Source: Pedobacter sp.
GTDB taxonomy: Bacteria > Bacteroidota > Bacteroidia > Sphingobacteriales > Sphingobacteriaceae
Reading direction: 5' to 3'
NCBI GenBank assembly: GCA_004295885.1
Contig: SEDG01000238.1
Span: 1-6,825, forward strand
Length of the DNA stretch: 6,825 nucleotides
Made by a program: the position numbers and the translations under genes. Numbering within the stretch: the stretch's first letter is position 1; each line of letters begins with the position of its first letter. This document shows, piece after piece, positions 1 through 6,427 of this stretch. A model generated the notes under the pieces. The model had not been told where the DNA came from and made no database searches. It worked only from the letters and a program-made list of their open reading frames with translations.

Positions 1-2394
1 GATGAGCTAAAGCAGAAGTTTGAAAACTACGAGTTCATTATAGAAAACACCCAGAAGTTATTAGATAGTTGCTGTATGGACGATTATAATTTTGGCAGGA
101 AAAATAAGCTGAATTTTACAAACAGTCCTGAAGAAGATTTAGCGCTATTAACAGATTTGGCAATGAAGGGTCTGGTATACCGATATGGTCCAAAGAACGA
201 GGAAGCTTTAGCTAGGATAAATAAAGAGCTAAAGGTTATTTATGAACTTAATTTTTGCGCTTATTTTCTCATCACTTGGGATGTAGTTCGTTATGCGATG
301 GAAGAACAAGGCTTTTATCACGTGGGTAGGGGTTCTGGAGCAAATAGCATTGTGGCTTATTGCCTCAACATAACGGATGTTGACCCTATAGAATTGGACC
401 TTTACTTTGAGCGTTTCCTAAATCATAAACGCAGTTCGCCACCAGATTTCGATATAGATTTTAGTTGGGATGAGCGTCCAGATATTCAAAAATACATCTT
501 TAAAAAGTACCCGCATACGGCTTTGCTAGGTACAATGATTAGTTTTAAAGACAAGGCAATTATTAGAGAAATTGGTAAGGTATTAGGTTTGCCCAAGAGC
601 GAGATAGACAGTTTTACTGACCCTTCGAACGGGGATCTGCATAGAAACAATCCCACGTTTTTAAAAATATTGGCTATTCACGAGAAAATGAATAATATGC
701 CAAACCAGCGGTCTATACACGCCGGCGGGATTTTGATTGGTGAAGAACCGCTAACCTATTATACAGCACTAGATTTGCCGCCTAAGGGTTTGCCTACTGT
801 ACAATGGGATATGTATGAGGCTGAAGCTATCGGTCTTGATAAATATGATATTTTAAGTCAACGAGGAATTGGACATATTCGAGAAGCTGTACAATTAATT
901 TCAAAGAACAAAAACAAAACGGTAGATATTCACGATTTTAAGTCGTTTAAAAAAGATCCAAAATTGAATGCCCAATTACGTGCAGGAACGCCCATCGGTT
1001 GTTTTTATATCGAATCGCCAGCTATGCGCCAACTACTTAAAAAGCTAGAATGCGATAACTACAATACTTTGGTTGCGGCGAGTTCTATAATTAGGCCAGG
1101 CGTGGCAAGTTCGGGGATGATGAAAATGTACATAGAAAGTTATCATAATCCGAAAGGAGTGAGGTATCTATCTAAAGTGATGGAGGAACAGCTCGGAGAA
1201 ACGTTTGGCATCATGGTTTATCAAGAAGACGTAATTAAGATTTGTTGCCATTATGCAGGTTTAGATTTAGCGGATGCTGATATTTTAAGACGTGGAATGA
1301 GTGGCAAATACCGAACTAAGGATACAGAGTTTGAAAAATTATCGAAACGTTTTTTTACCACGGCAAAGTCCTTAGGGAGGGACGAAGAAATTACCAAAGA
1401 AGTATGGCGACAAGTTTCTAGTTTCGCGGGATTTAGTTTCTCCAAAGCACATTCAGCCAGTTTTGCTGTAGAAAGTTACCAAAGCCTTTATCTTAAAACC
1501 TACCACCCGATGGAGTTTATGGTTGCTGTTTTAAATAATTATGGAGGATTTTATCAGCGCTGGGTGTATGTGCATGCGCTACAACAAACAGGCGCAAAAG
1601 TTAATTTGCCGTGTGTAAATCATAGCGACGCTGTTGTTAATATCAAAGGCGATGAAGTTTATCTGGGCTTAATCGGGATTCAAGTATTGGAAAATAAATT
1701 GATTGAAATTATCCCGCAGGAGCGGAAACAAAATGGTGATTTTATCGATTTAGAAGATTTAATTAAACGGGCTCATCTAACTTTAGAACAGTCACTTATA
1801 TTGATTAGAGTTGGTGCTTTGCGCTTTACGGGCAAAAGTAAAAAGGAGTTGCTCTGGGAAGTGCACAATTATCTTGGAAATACAACTAAAGTAGTTTCAG
1901 GCCGAGAGTTATTTCACATACCAAGTAAGGAATATATATTGCCTCATTTAGACAATCATTTAATCGAAGATGCTTACCAAGAACTGGAATTACTAGGTTT
2001 TCCCATCACTTTGAATATGTTCGATTTGCTAAAAACAGATTATCGTGGTGATGTGTTAGCAAAGGATTTAGAGAAAAACGAAGGCAAAGTGGTAAAAATG
2101 TTGGGCAACTTTGTATGCGACAAAAGTGTTCACACCGTTAAAAATACCAAAATGTGGTTTGGCACATTTATAGATGTTGAAGGGAATTTTTTTGATACCA
2201 CACACTTTCCGAATAGTTCACCCATTTATCCTTTTAGAGGCAAAGGGTGTTATTTGATTCTCGGCAAAGTTGTGCTAGATTTTGGAGTGCCTAGTATTGA
2301 GGTAATTAAGTTTGCAAAATTACCAATTATGGATAATCCGGTATTTGTGACAGATAGTAAGCCGTTAAAGCAGAAATTTAAAGCCATAGATTAG
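1..2394 (+). CDS. dnaE: DNA polymerase III alpha subunit, short accessory type (5' end outside the window)
   Basis: Template-directed DNA polymerase of the C family. The frame is open from base 1, so the true start and the N-terminal PHP domain lie upstream; the ATG at 76 is internal. Counting codons from base 1, the polymerase core shows GRGSGA near codons 110-115, the PDFDID motif with catalytic aspartates at codons 149 and 151 (bases 445-447 and 451-453), and the third aspartate in KYDIL at codon 283 (847-849). HAGG and RPG motifs of the family follow. A helix-hairpin-helix region lies near codons 584-615 and an OB fold near 694-780, after which the protein stops. The stretch after the catalytic motif is about 110 residues shorter than in E. 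coli alpha, and the tau-binding C-terminal domain is absent. Family knowledge: Bacteroidota often carry such a short DnaE beside a Y-family polymerase, as a translesion mutasome. That role is inferred here, because the upstream neighbour is not visible. Polymerase identity is near certain; the accessory role is likely. Confidence 0.93.
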   Translation, partial: DELKQKFENYEFIIENTQKLLDSCCMDDYNFGRKNKLNFTNSPEEDLALLTDLAMKGLVYRYGPKNEEALARINKELKVIYELNFCAYFLITWDVVRYAMEEQGFYHVGRGSGANSIVAYCLNITDVDPIELDLYFERFLNHKRSSPPDFDIDFSWDERPDIQKYIFKKYPHTALLGTMISFKDKAIIREIGKVLGLPKSEIDSFTDPSNGDLHRNNPTFLKILAIHEKMNNMPNQRSIHAGGILIGEEPLTYYTALDLPPKGLPTVQWDMYEAEAIGLDKYDILSQRGIGHIREAVQLISKNKNKTVDIHDFKSFKKDPKLNAQLRAGTPIGCFYIESPAMRQLLKKLECDNYNTLVAASSIIRPGVASSGMMKMYIESYHNPKGVRYLSKVMEEQLGETFGIMVYQEDVIKICCHYAGLDLADADILRRGMSGKYRTKDTEFEKLSKRFFTTAKSLGRDEEITKEVWRQVSSFAGFSFSKAHSASFAVESYQSLYLKTYHPMEFMVAVLNNYGGFYQRWVYVHALQQTGAKVNLPCVNHSDAVVNIKGDEVYLGLIGIQVLENKLIEIIPQERKQNGDFIDLEDLIKRAHLTLEQSLILIRVGALRFTGKSKKELLWEVHNYLGNTTKVVSGRELFHIPSKEYILPHLDNHLIEDAYQELELLGFPITLNMFDLLKTDYRGDVLAKDLEKNEGKVVKMLGNFVCDKSVHTVKNTKMWFGTFIDVEGNFFDTTHFPNSSPIYPFRGKGCYLILGKVVLDFGVPSIEVIKFAKLPIMDNPVFVTDSKPLKQKFKAID

Positions 2395-2600
2395 CAGACT
2401 TGAAGAAAAATTATAGGTATAATCTGTTAATCTGTGGCTAACAATTTAATGTATTTTACATCAAAATCTACCTAAAAAAAACATTATCCCCAAGGGTAAA
2501 ACTTTTCCACATATAGGTGCATATTGAGCGTTATTTTGTTAAATTCGCAAGGTTATAGTAAAACCTAATTTAAATTCGTTTTTAGCGAACAATATTATTT
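2395..2600 (+). promoter_or_regulatory. dnaE-gyrA intergenic region, presumed gyrA promoter
   Basis: This 206-bp AT-rich gap must carry the gyrA start signals, but no full Bacteroidota promoter (TTTG, about 19 bases, TAnnTTTG) is present. The nearest matches to the -7 element are TATTTTG at 2532-2538, one base short, and TAAATTCG at 2540-2547 and again at 2571-2578, each with one mismatch. None has a clear TTTG at the right distance. The 9-mer TTAAATTCG occurs twice (2539-2547 and 2570-2578). Two DnaA-box-like 9-mers are present at 2484-2492 and 2503-2511. A weak hairpin around CCC/GGG (2484-2499), with only four T bases nearby (2503-2506), is too poor to call a terminator. There is no Shine-Dalgarno sequence before the gyrA ATG, as is normal for this phylum. 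Confidence 0.35.
2420..2435. repeat. Perfect tandem octamer TAATCTGT x2
   Basis: Two adjacent exact copies of TAATCTGT begin 26 bases after the dnaE stop codon. The unit could be a remnant of a dispersed intergenic repeat or a chance duplication; nothing else in the window matches it. Confidence 0.4.
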
Positions 2601-2855
2601 ATGGCAGAAGATTTAGAAAATCAAGAGAACGACAAAATCATTTCAATAAACATAGACGAGCAGATGAAATCTGCTTACATCGATTATTCGATGTCTGTTA
2701 TTGTAAGTAGGGCTTTGCCTGATGTACGTGACGGGTTAAAACCAGTACACCGCCGTGTTTTATACGGTATGTTAGATATACTGAGGCACGTTTTCAGAAA
2801 ATGGCTGAAGAAATGTTGGCAGATATTAATAAAGATACTGTTGATTTTCAGTTAA
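2601..2855 (+). CDS. gyrA: GyrA N-terminal fragment with out-of-frame tail
   Basis: This is an 84-residue open frame whose first 59 residues are authentic GyrA: a polar leader, then SAYIDYSMSVIVSRALPDVR and the GLKPVHRRVLYGMLD segment that opens the breakage-reunion domain. From residue 60 onward (ILRHVFRKW and what follows) it has no GyrA character, because it reads the downstream gyrA DNA in the wrong frame until the stop at 2853-2855. The start at 2601 fits the family N-terminus and follows an A/T-rich leader. If made, the product would lack the catalytic tyrosine and would not be expected to be stable. Confidence 0.8.
   Translation: MAEDLENQENDKIISINIDEQMKSAYIDYSMSVIVSRALPDVRDGLKPVHRRVLYGMLDILRHVFRKWLKKCWQILIKILLIFS
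2774..2777. other. Deletion junction inside gyrA
   Basis: Read from the left, bases up to 2777 give ATG-TTA-GAT (Met-Leu-Asp of YGMLD). Read from the right, AGA-TAT-ACT-GAG gives Arg-Tyr-Thr-Glu of the conserved RYTEAR catalytic motif. The four bases AGAT fit both sides, so the breakpoint cannot be placed more finely and may have formed at a 4-bp microhomology. This assumes the missing arginine codon was AGA. The expected spacing of 204 bases between the Asp and Tyr codons is reduced to 2. Confidence 0.75.
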
Positions 2856-4993
2856 ACTTTGATGATTCGTTACAGGAACCAACAGTTTTACCTGCAAAGG
2901 TGCCAAACTTGTTAATTAATGGTTCATCTGGTATTGCGGTAGGTATGGCAACCAATATGGCGCCACACAATATTACCGAGGTTATCAATGCAACAGTTGC
3001 TTACATCGAAAATAACGAAATTACCATACCTGAGCTGATGAAATTTGTAAAAGGTCCTGATTTCCCGACAGGAGCTATTATTTATGGTTATTCAGGTGTT
3101 CAGGATGCTTTTGAAACTGGTAGAGGCCGTATCGTAATGCGTGCTAAAGCTGAGATTGAAACCGTTAAGGACCGCGAAACGATTATCGTAACCGAAATCC
3201 CTTATCAAGTAAATAAAGCCATGATGATTGAGCGTACTGCTGAATTGGTTGGTGAGAAAAAAATTGAGGGTATTTCTAACATTAAGGATGAATCTAACAA
3301 GGATGGTATCCGTATCGTTTACGAAATTAAACGTGATGCTAATGCAAGTATCGTTTTAAATAATTTATACAAACAAACCGCTTTACAAACATCTTTCAGT
3401 GTAAATAACATTGCGTTGGTTCATGGCCGTCCGCAAATGTTAAACTTAAAAGACTTAATACGTCACTTTGTTGACCACAGACATGACGTTGTTGTGCGTA
3501 GAACTAAGTTTGAATTAGCAGAGGCTGAAAAACGTGCACACATTTTAGAAGGTTTGTTAATTGCTTTAGACCATATTGAAGAAGTAATTAAATTAATCCG
3601 TGCATCAAATACGCCAGAAGAAGCTAGGGTTGGCTTAATGGAGCAATTTGGTTTAAGCGATATTCAGGCTAGGGCGATTTTAGATATGACCTTACGTAGG
3701 TTAACCGGTCTGGAGCGTGATAAAATTAAAGATGAGTATGCAGAATTGATGAAAACCATTGAGTATTTGAAATCAATTTTGGATAGCGAAACTTTAAGAA
3801 TGCAAATAATTAAAGATGAATTGGCTGAAATGCTTGAAAAATATGGCGATGAGCGTAGAACTACAATCGTTCACTCGGCAGAAGACATGAGCATGGAAGA
3901 TTTCATCGAAGATGAAGAAGTTGTAATTACCATTTCTCATGAAGGTTACATTAAACGTACCCCAGCATCAGAATACCGTACACAAGGTAGAGGCGGAAAA
4001 GGTTCAAAAGGGAGTGATTCTAGAAATGAAGATTTCATCGAACATTTATTAATTGCTTCTAACCATAATTACATGTTATTCTTTACCGAAGCGGGACGTT
4101 GTTTCTGGTTAAGAGTTTATGAAATTCCAGAGGGAAGTAGATTGAGTAAAGGAAGAGCGTTACAAAACATCATCAATATCCCTAAAGAAGAAAAGGTTAA
4201 AGCTTATATCAAGGTTAAGAACTTAAAAGACCAAGATTATCTAGAGAATAATTTCATCATTATGTGTACTAAAAAAGGTACCATTAAGAAAACTTCATTA
4301 GAAGCTTATTCTCGTCCACGTGTTAATGGTATTAACGCAATTAACATTAATGAAGGCGACCAGTTGTTAGAAGCAAGTTTAACCACAGGAAGTAGCGAAA
4401 TTGTAATGGCTTTACGTTCTGGAAGAGCAATTCGCTTTAACGAAAGTACCGTTAGACCAATGGGAAGAACTGCAACAGGTGTTAGGGGTGTTACTTTAGC
4501 ACACGATAAAGATGAGGTTGTAGGTATGATTGCTATCGATGACCCATCGGCAACTGTGTTAGTAGTTTCTGAAAAAGGTTATGGTAAACGTACTGACATT
4601 GATGATTATCGCGTTACTAACAGAGGTGGTAAGGGTGTTAAAACGATTAACGTTACTGAAAAAACTGGCGCATTAGTTGCTATAAAAAATGTAACAGATG
4701 CTGATGATTTGATGATTATCAATAAGTCTGGCATTGTTATTAGGATAGTAGTGAGCGAGTTAAGGGTAATGGGTAGAGCAACTCAGGGTGTTAGATTAAT
4801 TACCTTAAAAGGTAACGATGAAATTGCATCTGTAGCTAAAATTGAACACGAAGATGAGGTTGAAGAGGTAGAGGAAGGTGTAATCGTTGATGGCTCTACT
4901 GAAGAAGTGGCGGAAGGTTCAGCAGAAAAAACTGAAGAAAAACCTACTGAAGATAACAATCCTGATACCGAGGAAGAAACAGAAGAGAATTAA
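2801..4993 (+). CDS. gyrA: GyrA C-terminal fragment (most of breakage-reunion domain, pinwheel, acidic tail)
   Basis: GyrA coding continues in this frame from about base 2774; the first ATG is at 2801, giving 730 residues, but that Met lies 8 codons after the catalytic tyrosine and is unlikely to be a natural start. Counting from 2801, the tower and rest of the breakage-reunion domain run to about residue 230 (SSGIAVGMATNMAPHN near the start). The coiled coil with its C-gate follows (QARAILDMTLRRLTGLE, bases 3665-3715), to about residue 365. The DNA-wrapping pinwheel covers about residues 371-680, with six recognisable blade repeats. The GyrA box QGRGGKG (bases 3983-4003) marks it as gyrase and not topoisomerase IV. 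The last 50 residues (4841-4990) form a tail with 23 Asp/Glu, like the acidic tails that tune wrapping in other gyrases. Identification is very sure; independent expression is not supported. Confidence 0.85.
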   Translation: MAEEMLADINKDTVDFQLNFDDSLQEPTVLPAKVPNLLINGSSGIAVGMATNMAPHNITEVINATVAYIENNEITIPELMKFVKGPDFPTGAIIYGYSGVQDAFETGRGRIVMRAKAEIETVKDRETIIVTEIPYQVNKAMMIERTAELVGEKKIEGISNIKDESNKDGIRIVYEIKRDANASIVLNNLYKQTALQTSFSVNNIALVHGRPQMLNLKDLIRHFVDHRHDVVVRRTKFELAEAEKRAHILEGLLIALDHIEEVIKLIRASNTPEEARVGLMEQFGLSDIQARAILDMTLRRLTGLERDKIKDEYAELMKTIEYLKSILDSETLRMQIIKDELAEMLEKYGDERRTTIVHSAEDMSMEDFIEDEEVVITISHEGYIKRTPASEYRTQGRGGKGSKGSDSRNEDFIEHLLIASNHNYMLFFTEAGRCFWLRVYEIPEGSRLSKGRALQNIINIPKEEKVKAYIKVKNLKDQDYLENNFIIMCTKKGTIKKTSLEAYSRPRVNGINAININEGDQLLEASLTTGSSEIVMALRSGRAIRFNESTVRPMGRTATGVRGVTLAHDKDEVVGMIAIDDPSATVLVVSEKGYGKRTDIDDYRVTNRGGKGVKTINVTEKTGALVAIKNVTDADDLMIINKSGIVIRIVVSELRVMGRATQGVRLITLKGNDEIASVAKIEHEDEVEEVEEGVIVDGSTEEVAEGSAEKTEEKPTEDNNPDTEEETEEN

Positions 4994-5019
4994 TATAATT
5001 TCGAAGAACAATAAAAAAA

Positions 5020-5073
5020 GGAAGCTATCAGATTCAGCTAAAACTCTTTAAAAGTTAAATCTTGATAGTTTTT
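5020..5073 (+). terminator. Probable intrinsic terminator after gyrA
   Basis: CTATC-A-GATT (5025-5034) pairs with AATC-TT-GATAG (5058-5068) with one bulged base, and the stem extends outward through a G-U and A-T pairs. The loop is 23 bases and a run of five T follows (5069-5073). An A-rich run (5011-5019) precedes the stem, so weak activity from the other strand is possible. The long loop and low GC make it moderate in strength. It sits 26 bases after the gyrA stop and 23 bases before the next ATG. Confidence 0.6.
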
Positions 5074-5096
5074 CACTAAAAACAACTAAATACAAT

Positions 5097-6350
5097 ATGA
5101 AAAAATTACTTTTAAGTATGTTATTTGTAGGTGTAGCTACACTTGCTAATGCGCAAAAGAGTGAGGTTGCTGAAGCAAAAAGATTATGGGGAATTTTTCA
5201 ATTCTCTATGATGCAGGACCCTGATGCACCAAAAACAAAACCAGCACAACAAAAAGTTCGTACAGGTCCAGCTTCTACAGACGGTTTTGATGGAGATGGA
5301 AAACGCGATACGAAAGTCGGAAAAACCAAAGCAGCAAGTGGTGATGGTCCTGTTTCTGCTCCGAAAAAAGCTGAAGGTCCAAAACTTTCTTTCGTGGATC
5401 GCCAAATAGCGAGTTTAAAAGAAGGATTATCCCATGCCGATAAAGCAATTGTACATGAGAAAACAAAAGACTTAGCTGAACCATGGGTTTATAAAGCGTT
5501 GTTTACCTCGCAAATTGCATTAGTTGATACCATTAATGTTCAGAACTCTTTGGATAATGAAAAAATTGCTGAAGAGGCTATTGCAAAAGCTAAATCATTA
5601 GATGTTAAAAATGATGAAAAAGATAACATCGCAACAGCAGAAGCTAATATTATCAACGCCTTGAGAGTTAGAGCTTTTAGTGCTTATGGTAAAAAAGATT
5701 ATAACACAGCTTTAGGATATTACAAAACAATTTTAGCTAAACAACCAGATTCTACAACCTATTTGTATGCGGGCGTTACAGCACAGTTAGGTAAAAACTA
5801 TCCTGAGGCAATAGCAAATTTCAAAAAAGTAATAAGTTTAAATGGTTCTGATTCTAAAGCTTTGTATTCAGAAATCATTAAGATGAATTTAGAGAATTTG
5901 AAAGATACAACAGCTGGTTTAGCCTCTATTAAAGAAGCTTTAGCAAAATATCCTGATGAAGCGAGCTTTATTGGAGCAGAAACTGATATATATATTACCA
6001 CTGGAAATATTGCCAAATCGCAAGAATCCTTAACTAAGTTAATAGCTAAAACTCCTAACAGTGCATTGTATCAATATTTAATGGGCGATACTTATTATAA
6101 ACAAGCCTTAATAATTCAGGGACAAAGAGCCAAGTTAGATACCAAAAAAGTAAAGGAATTTGATGCGTTAACTGCGAAAATGGTTGCACTTATTGATCAG
6201 TCTTTGCCGTTCTATCAGAAAGCCCTAGAGATAGATCCTGTCTACGTACCTTCATTAGAAGTGTTGAAGCAGATTTATGGCTTTAAGGGAGACACAGCGA
6301 AATTTGACGATGTTAAGAAGAGATTAGACGCCATTCCTGCAAAAAACTAA
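5097..6350 (+). CDS. Exported TPR-type repeat protein of unknown function
   Basis: This is a 417-residue protein. Residues 1-19 form a typical Sec signal peptide (KK, then a hydrophobic core LLLSMLFVGVATL, ending ANA before Gln20), so the protein is exported to the periplasm; there is no lipobox cysteine. Residues 41-97 are a low-complexity linker rich in Lys, Gly, Pro and Asp. From about 100 onward the protein is alpha-helical. Recognisable TPR-like units start near residues 187 (AYGKKDYNTALGYYKTILAK) and 221 (LGKNYPEAIANFKKVISL), with diverged units near 254, 288 and 322 and a last one near 364 (SLPFYQKALEIDP). Such repeats bind other proteins, but the partner cannot be told from sequence. 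The gene lies between two terminators, so it is probably transcribed alone from a promoter I could not locate in the short 5' gap. It is a paralogue of the partial gene that follows. The start is well supported by the signal peptide. Confidence 0.88.
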   Translation: MKKLLLSMLFVGVATLANAQKSEVAEAKRLWGIFQFSMMQDPDAPKTKPAQQKVRTGPASTDGFDGDGKRDTKVGKTKAASGDGPVSAPKKAEGPKLSFVDRQIASLKEGLSHADKAIVHEKTKDLAEPWVYKALFTSQIALVDTINVQNSLDNEKIAEEAIAKAKSLDVKNDEKDNIATAEANIINALRVRAFSAYGKKDYNTALGYYKTILAKQPDSTTYLYAGVTAQLGKNYPEAIANFKKVISLNGSDSKALYSEIIKMNLENLKDTTAGLASIKEALAKYPDEASFIGAETDIYITTGNIAKSQESLTKLIAKTPNSALYQYLMGDTYYKQALIIQGQRAKLDTKKVKEFDALTAKMVALIDQSLPFYQKALEIDPVYVPSLEVLKQIYGFKGDTAKFDDVKKRLDAIPAKN

Positions 6351-6366
6351 AATGTAGAAATGATTT

Positions 6367-6398
6367 AAAAGAGGGACTAATCATCCCTCTTTTTTTTT
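6367..6398 (+). terminator. Strong intrinsic terminator after the TPR gene
   Basis: GAGGGA (6371-6376) and TCCCTC (6384-6389) form a perfect 6-bp GC-rich stem with a 7-base loop, extended by AAAA/TTTT to 10 bp. A run of nine T (6390-6398) follows. It begins 17 bases after the stop codon at 6348-6350. Confidence 0.92.
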
Positions 6399-6400
6399 GT

Positions 6401-6408
6401 TATTTTTG
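6401..6408 (+). promoter_or_regulatory. Bacteroidota-type -7 promoter element TATTTTTG
   Basis: This is a perfect match to the TAnnTTTG -7 consensus of Bacteroidota housekeeping promoters, 19 bases before the ATG at 6428 and just after a terminator, which is where a promoter for the next gene is expected. No TTTG -33 element is seen at the usual distance; that position falls inside the terminator hairpin. The T-rich surroundings make a chance match possible. Confidence 0.5.
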
Positions 6409-6427
6409 TGATATCAATACCCTTAAA

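Larger units (their letters stand above)
2601..4993 (+). pseudogene. gyrA: DNA gyrase subunit A, broken by an internal deletion and frame change
   Basis: GyrA pairs with GyrB to introduce negative supercoils using ATP. GyrA supplies the tyrosine that cleaves DNA and a C-terminal pinwheel that wraps it. Here the gene is in two frames. The first runs from the ATG at 2601 through GyrA residues ending YGMLD (codon 59, bases 2775-2777). The second resumes at once as YTEARFQKMAEEM, with the catalytic tyrosine codon at 2777-2779, and continues to the stop at 4991-4993. In E. coli GyrA the matching positions are about residues 54 and 122, so about 202 bp are missing. The loss covers the segment that normally holds the winged-helix QRDR residues Ser83 and Asp87. 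An undeleted version would be about 864 residues, normal for the family. The frame is otherwise clean, so the break is recent or artificial. As shown, no functional GyrA can be made, and ribosomal frameshifting cannot restore the missing residues. A terminator follows at 5020-5073. Confidence 0.9.

Noticed and set aside
1251..1445. Minus-strand open frame of 64 codons inside dnaE
   Set aside because: It lies opposite a conserved part of the polymerase domain, has no family features and no start signals; it is a shadow of dnaE.
2449..2461. Inverted repeat ATGTA-TTT-TACAT as an operator
   Set aside because: Five-base arms in AT-rich DNA are common by chance, and no regulator is linked to it.
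2484..2506. Hairpin TTAtCCC-caa-GGGTAA followed by TTTT as a dnaE terminator
   Set aside because: The stem is short with a bulge and a three-base loop, the T run is only four, and it lies about 90 bases after the stop. It overlaps the DnaA-box-like sequence, which explains the bases equally well.
2601..2860. Programmed ribosomal frameshift joining the two gyrA frames
   Set aside because: No slippery sequence is seen at the junction, and about 67 conserved codons are missing, so a frameshift could not restore GyrA.
5283..5309. DGFDGDGKRD in the TPR linker as a calcium-binding (thrombospondin type 3-like) site
   Set aside because: There is only a single partial match, without repetition or flanking consensus, inside a low-complexity stretch.
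5184..5484. Several overlapping open frames on both strands across the low-complexity linker
   Set aside because: They arise from the biased base composition of the linker. The TPR frame through this region is continuous from signal peptide to stop, so these are shadows.
5798..6016. Minus-strand open frame of 72 codons inside the TPR gene
   Set aside because: It is antisense to clear TPR units, with no independent support.
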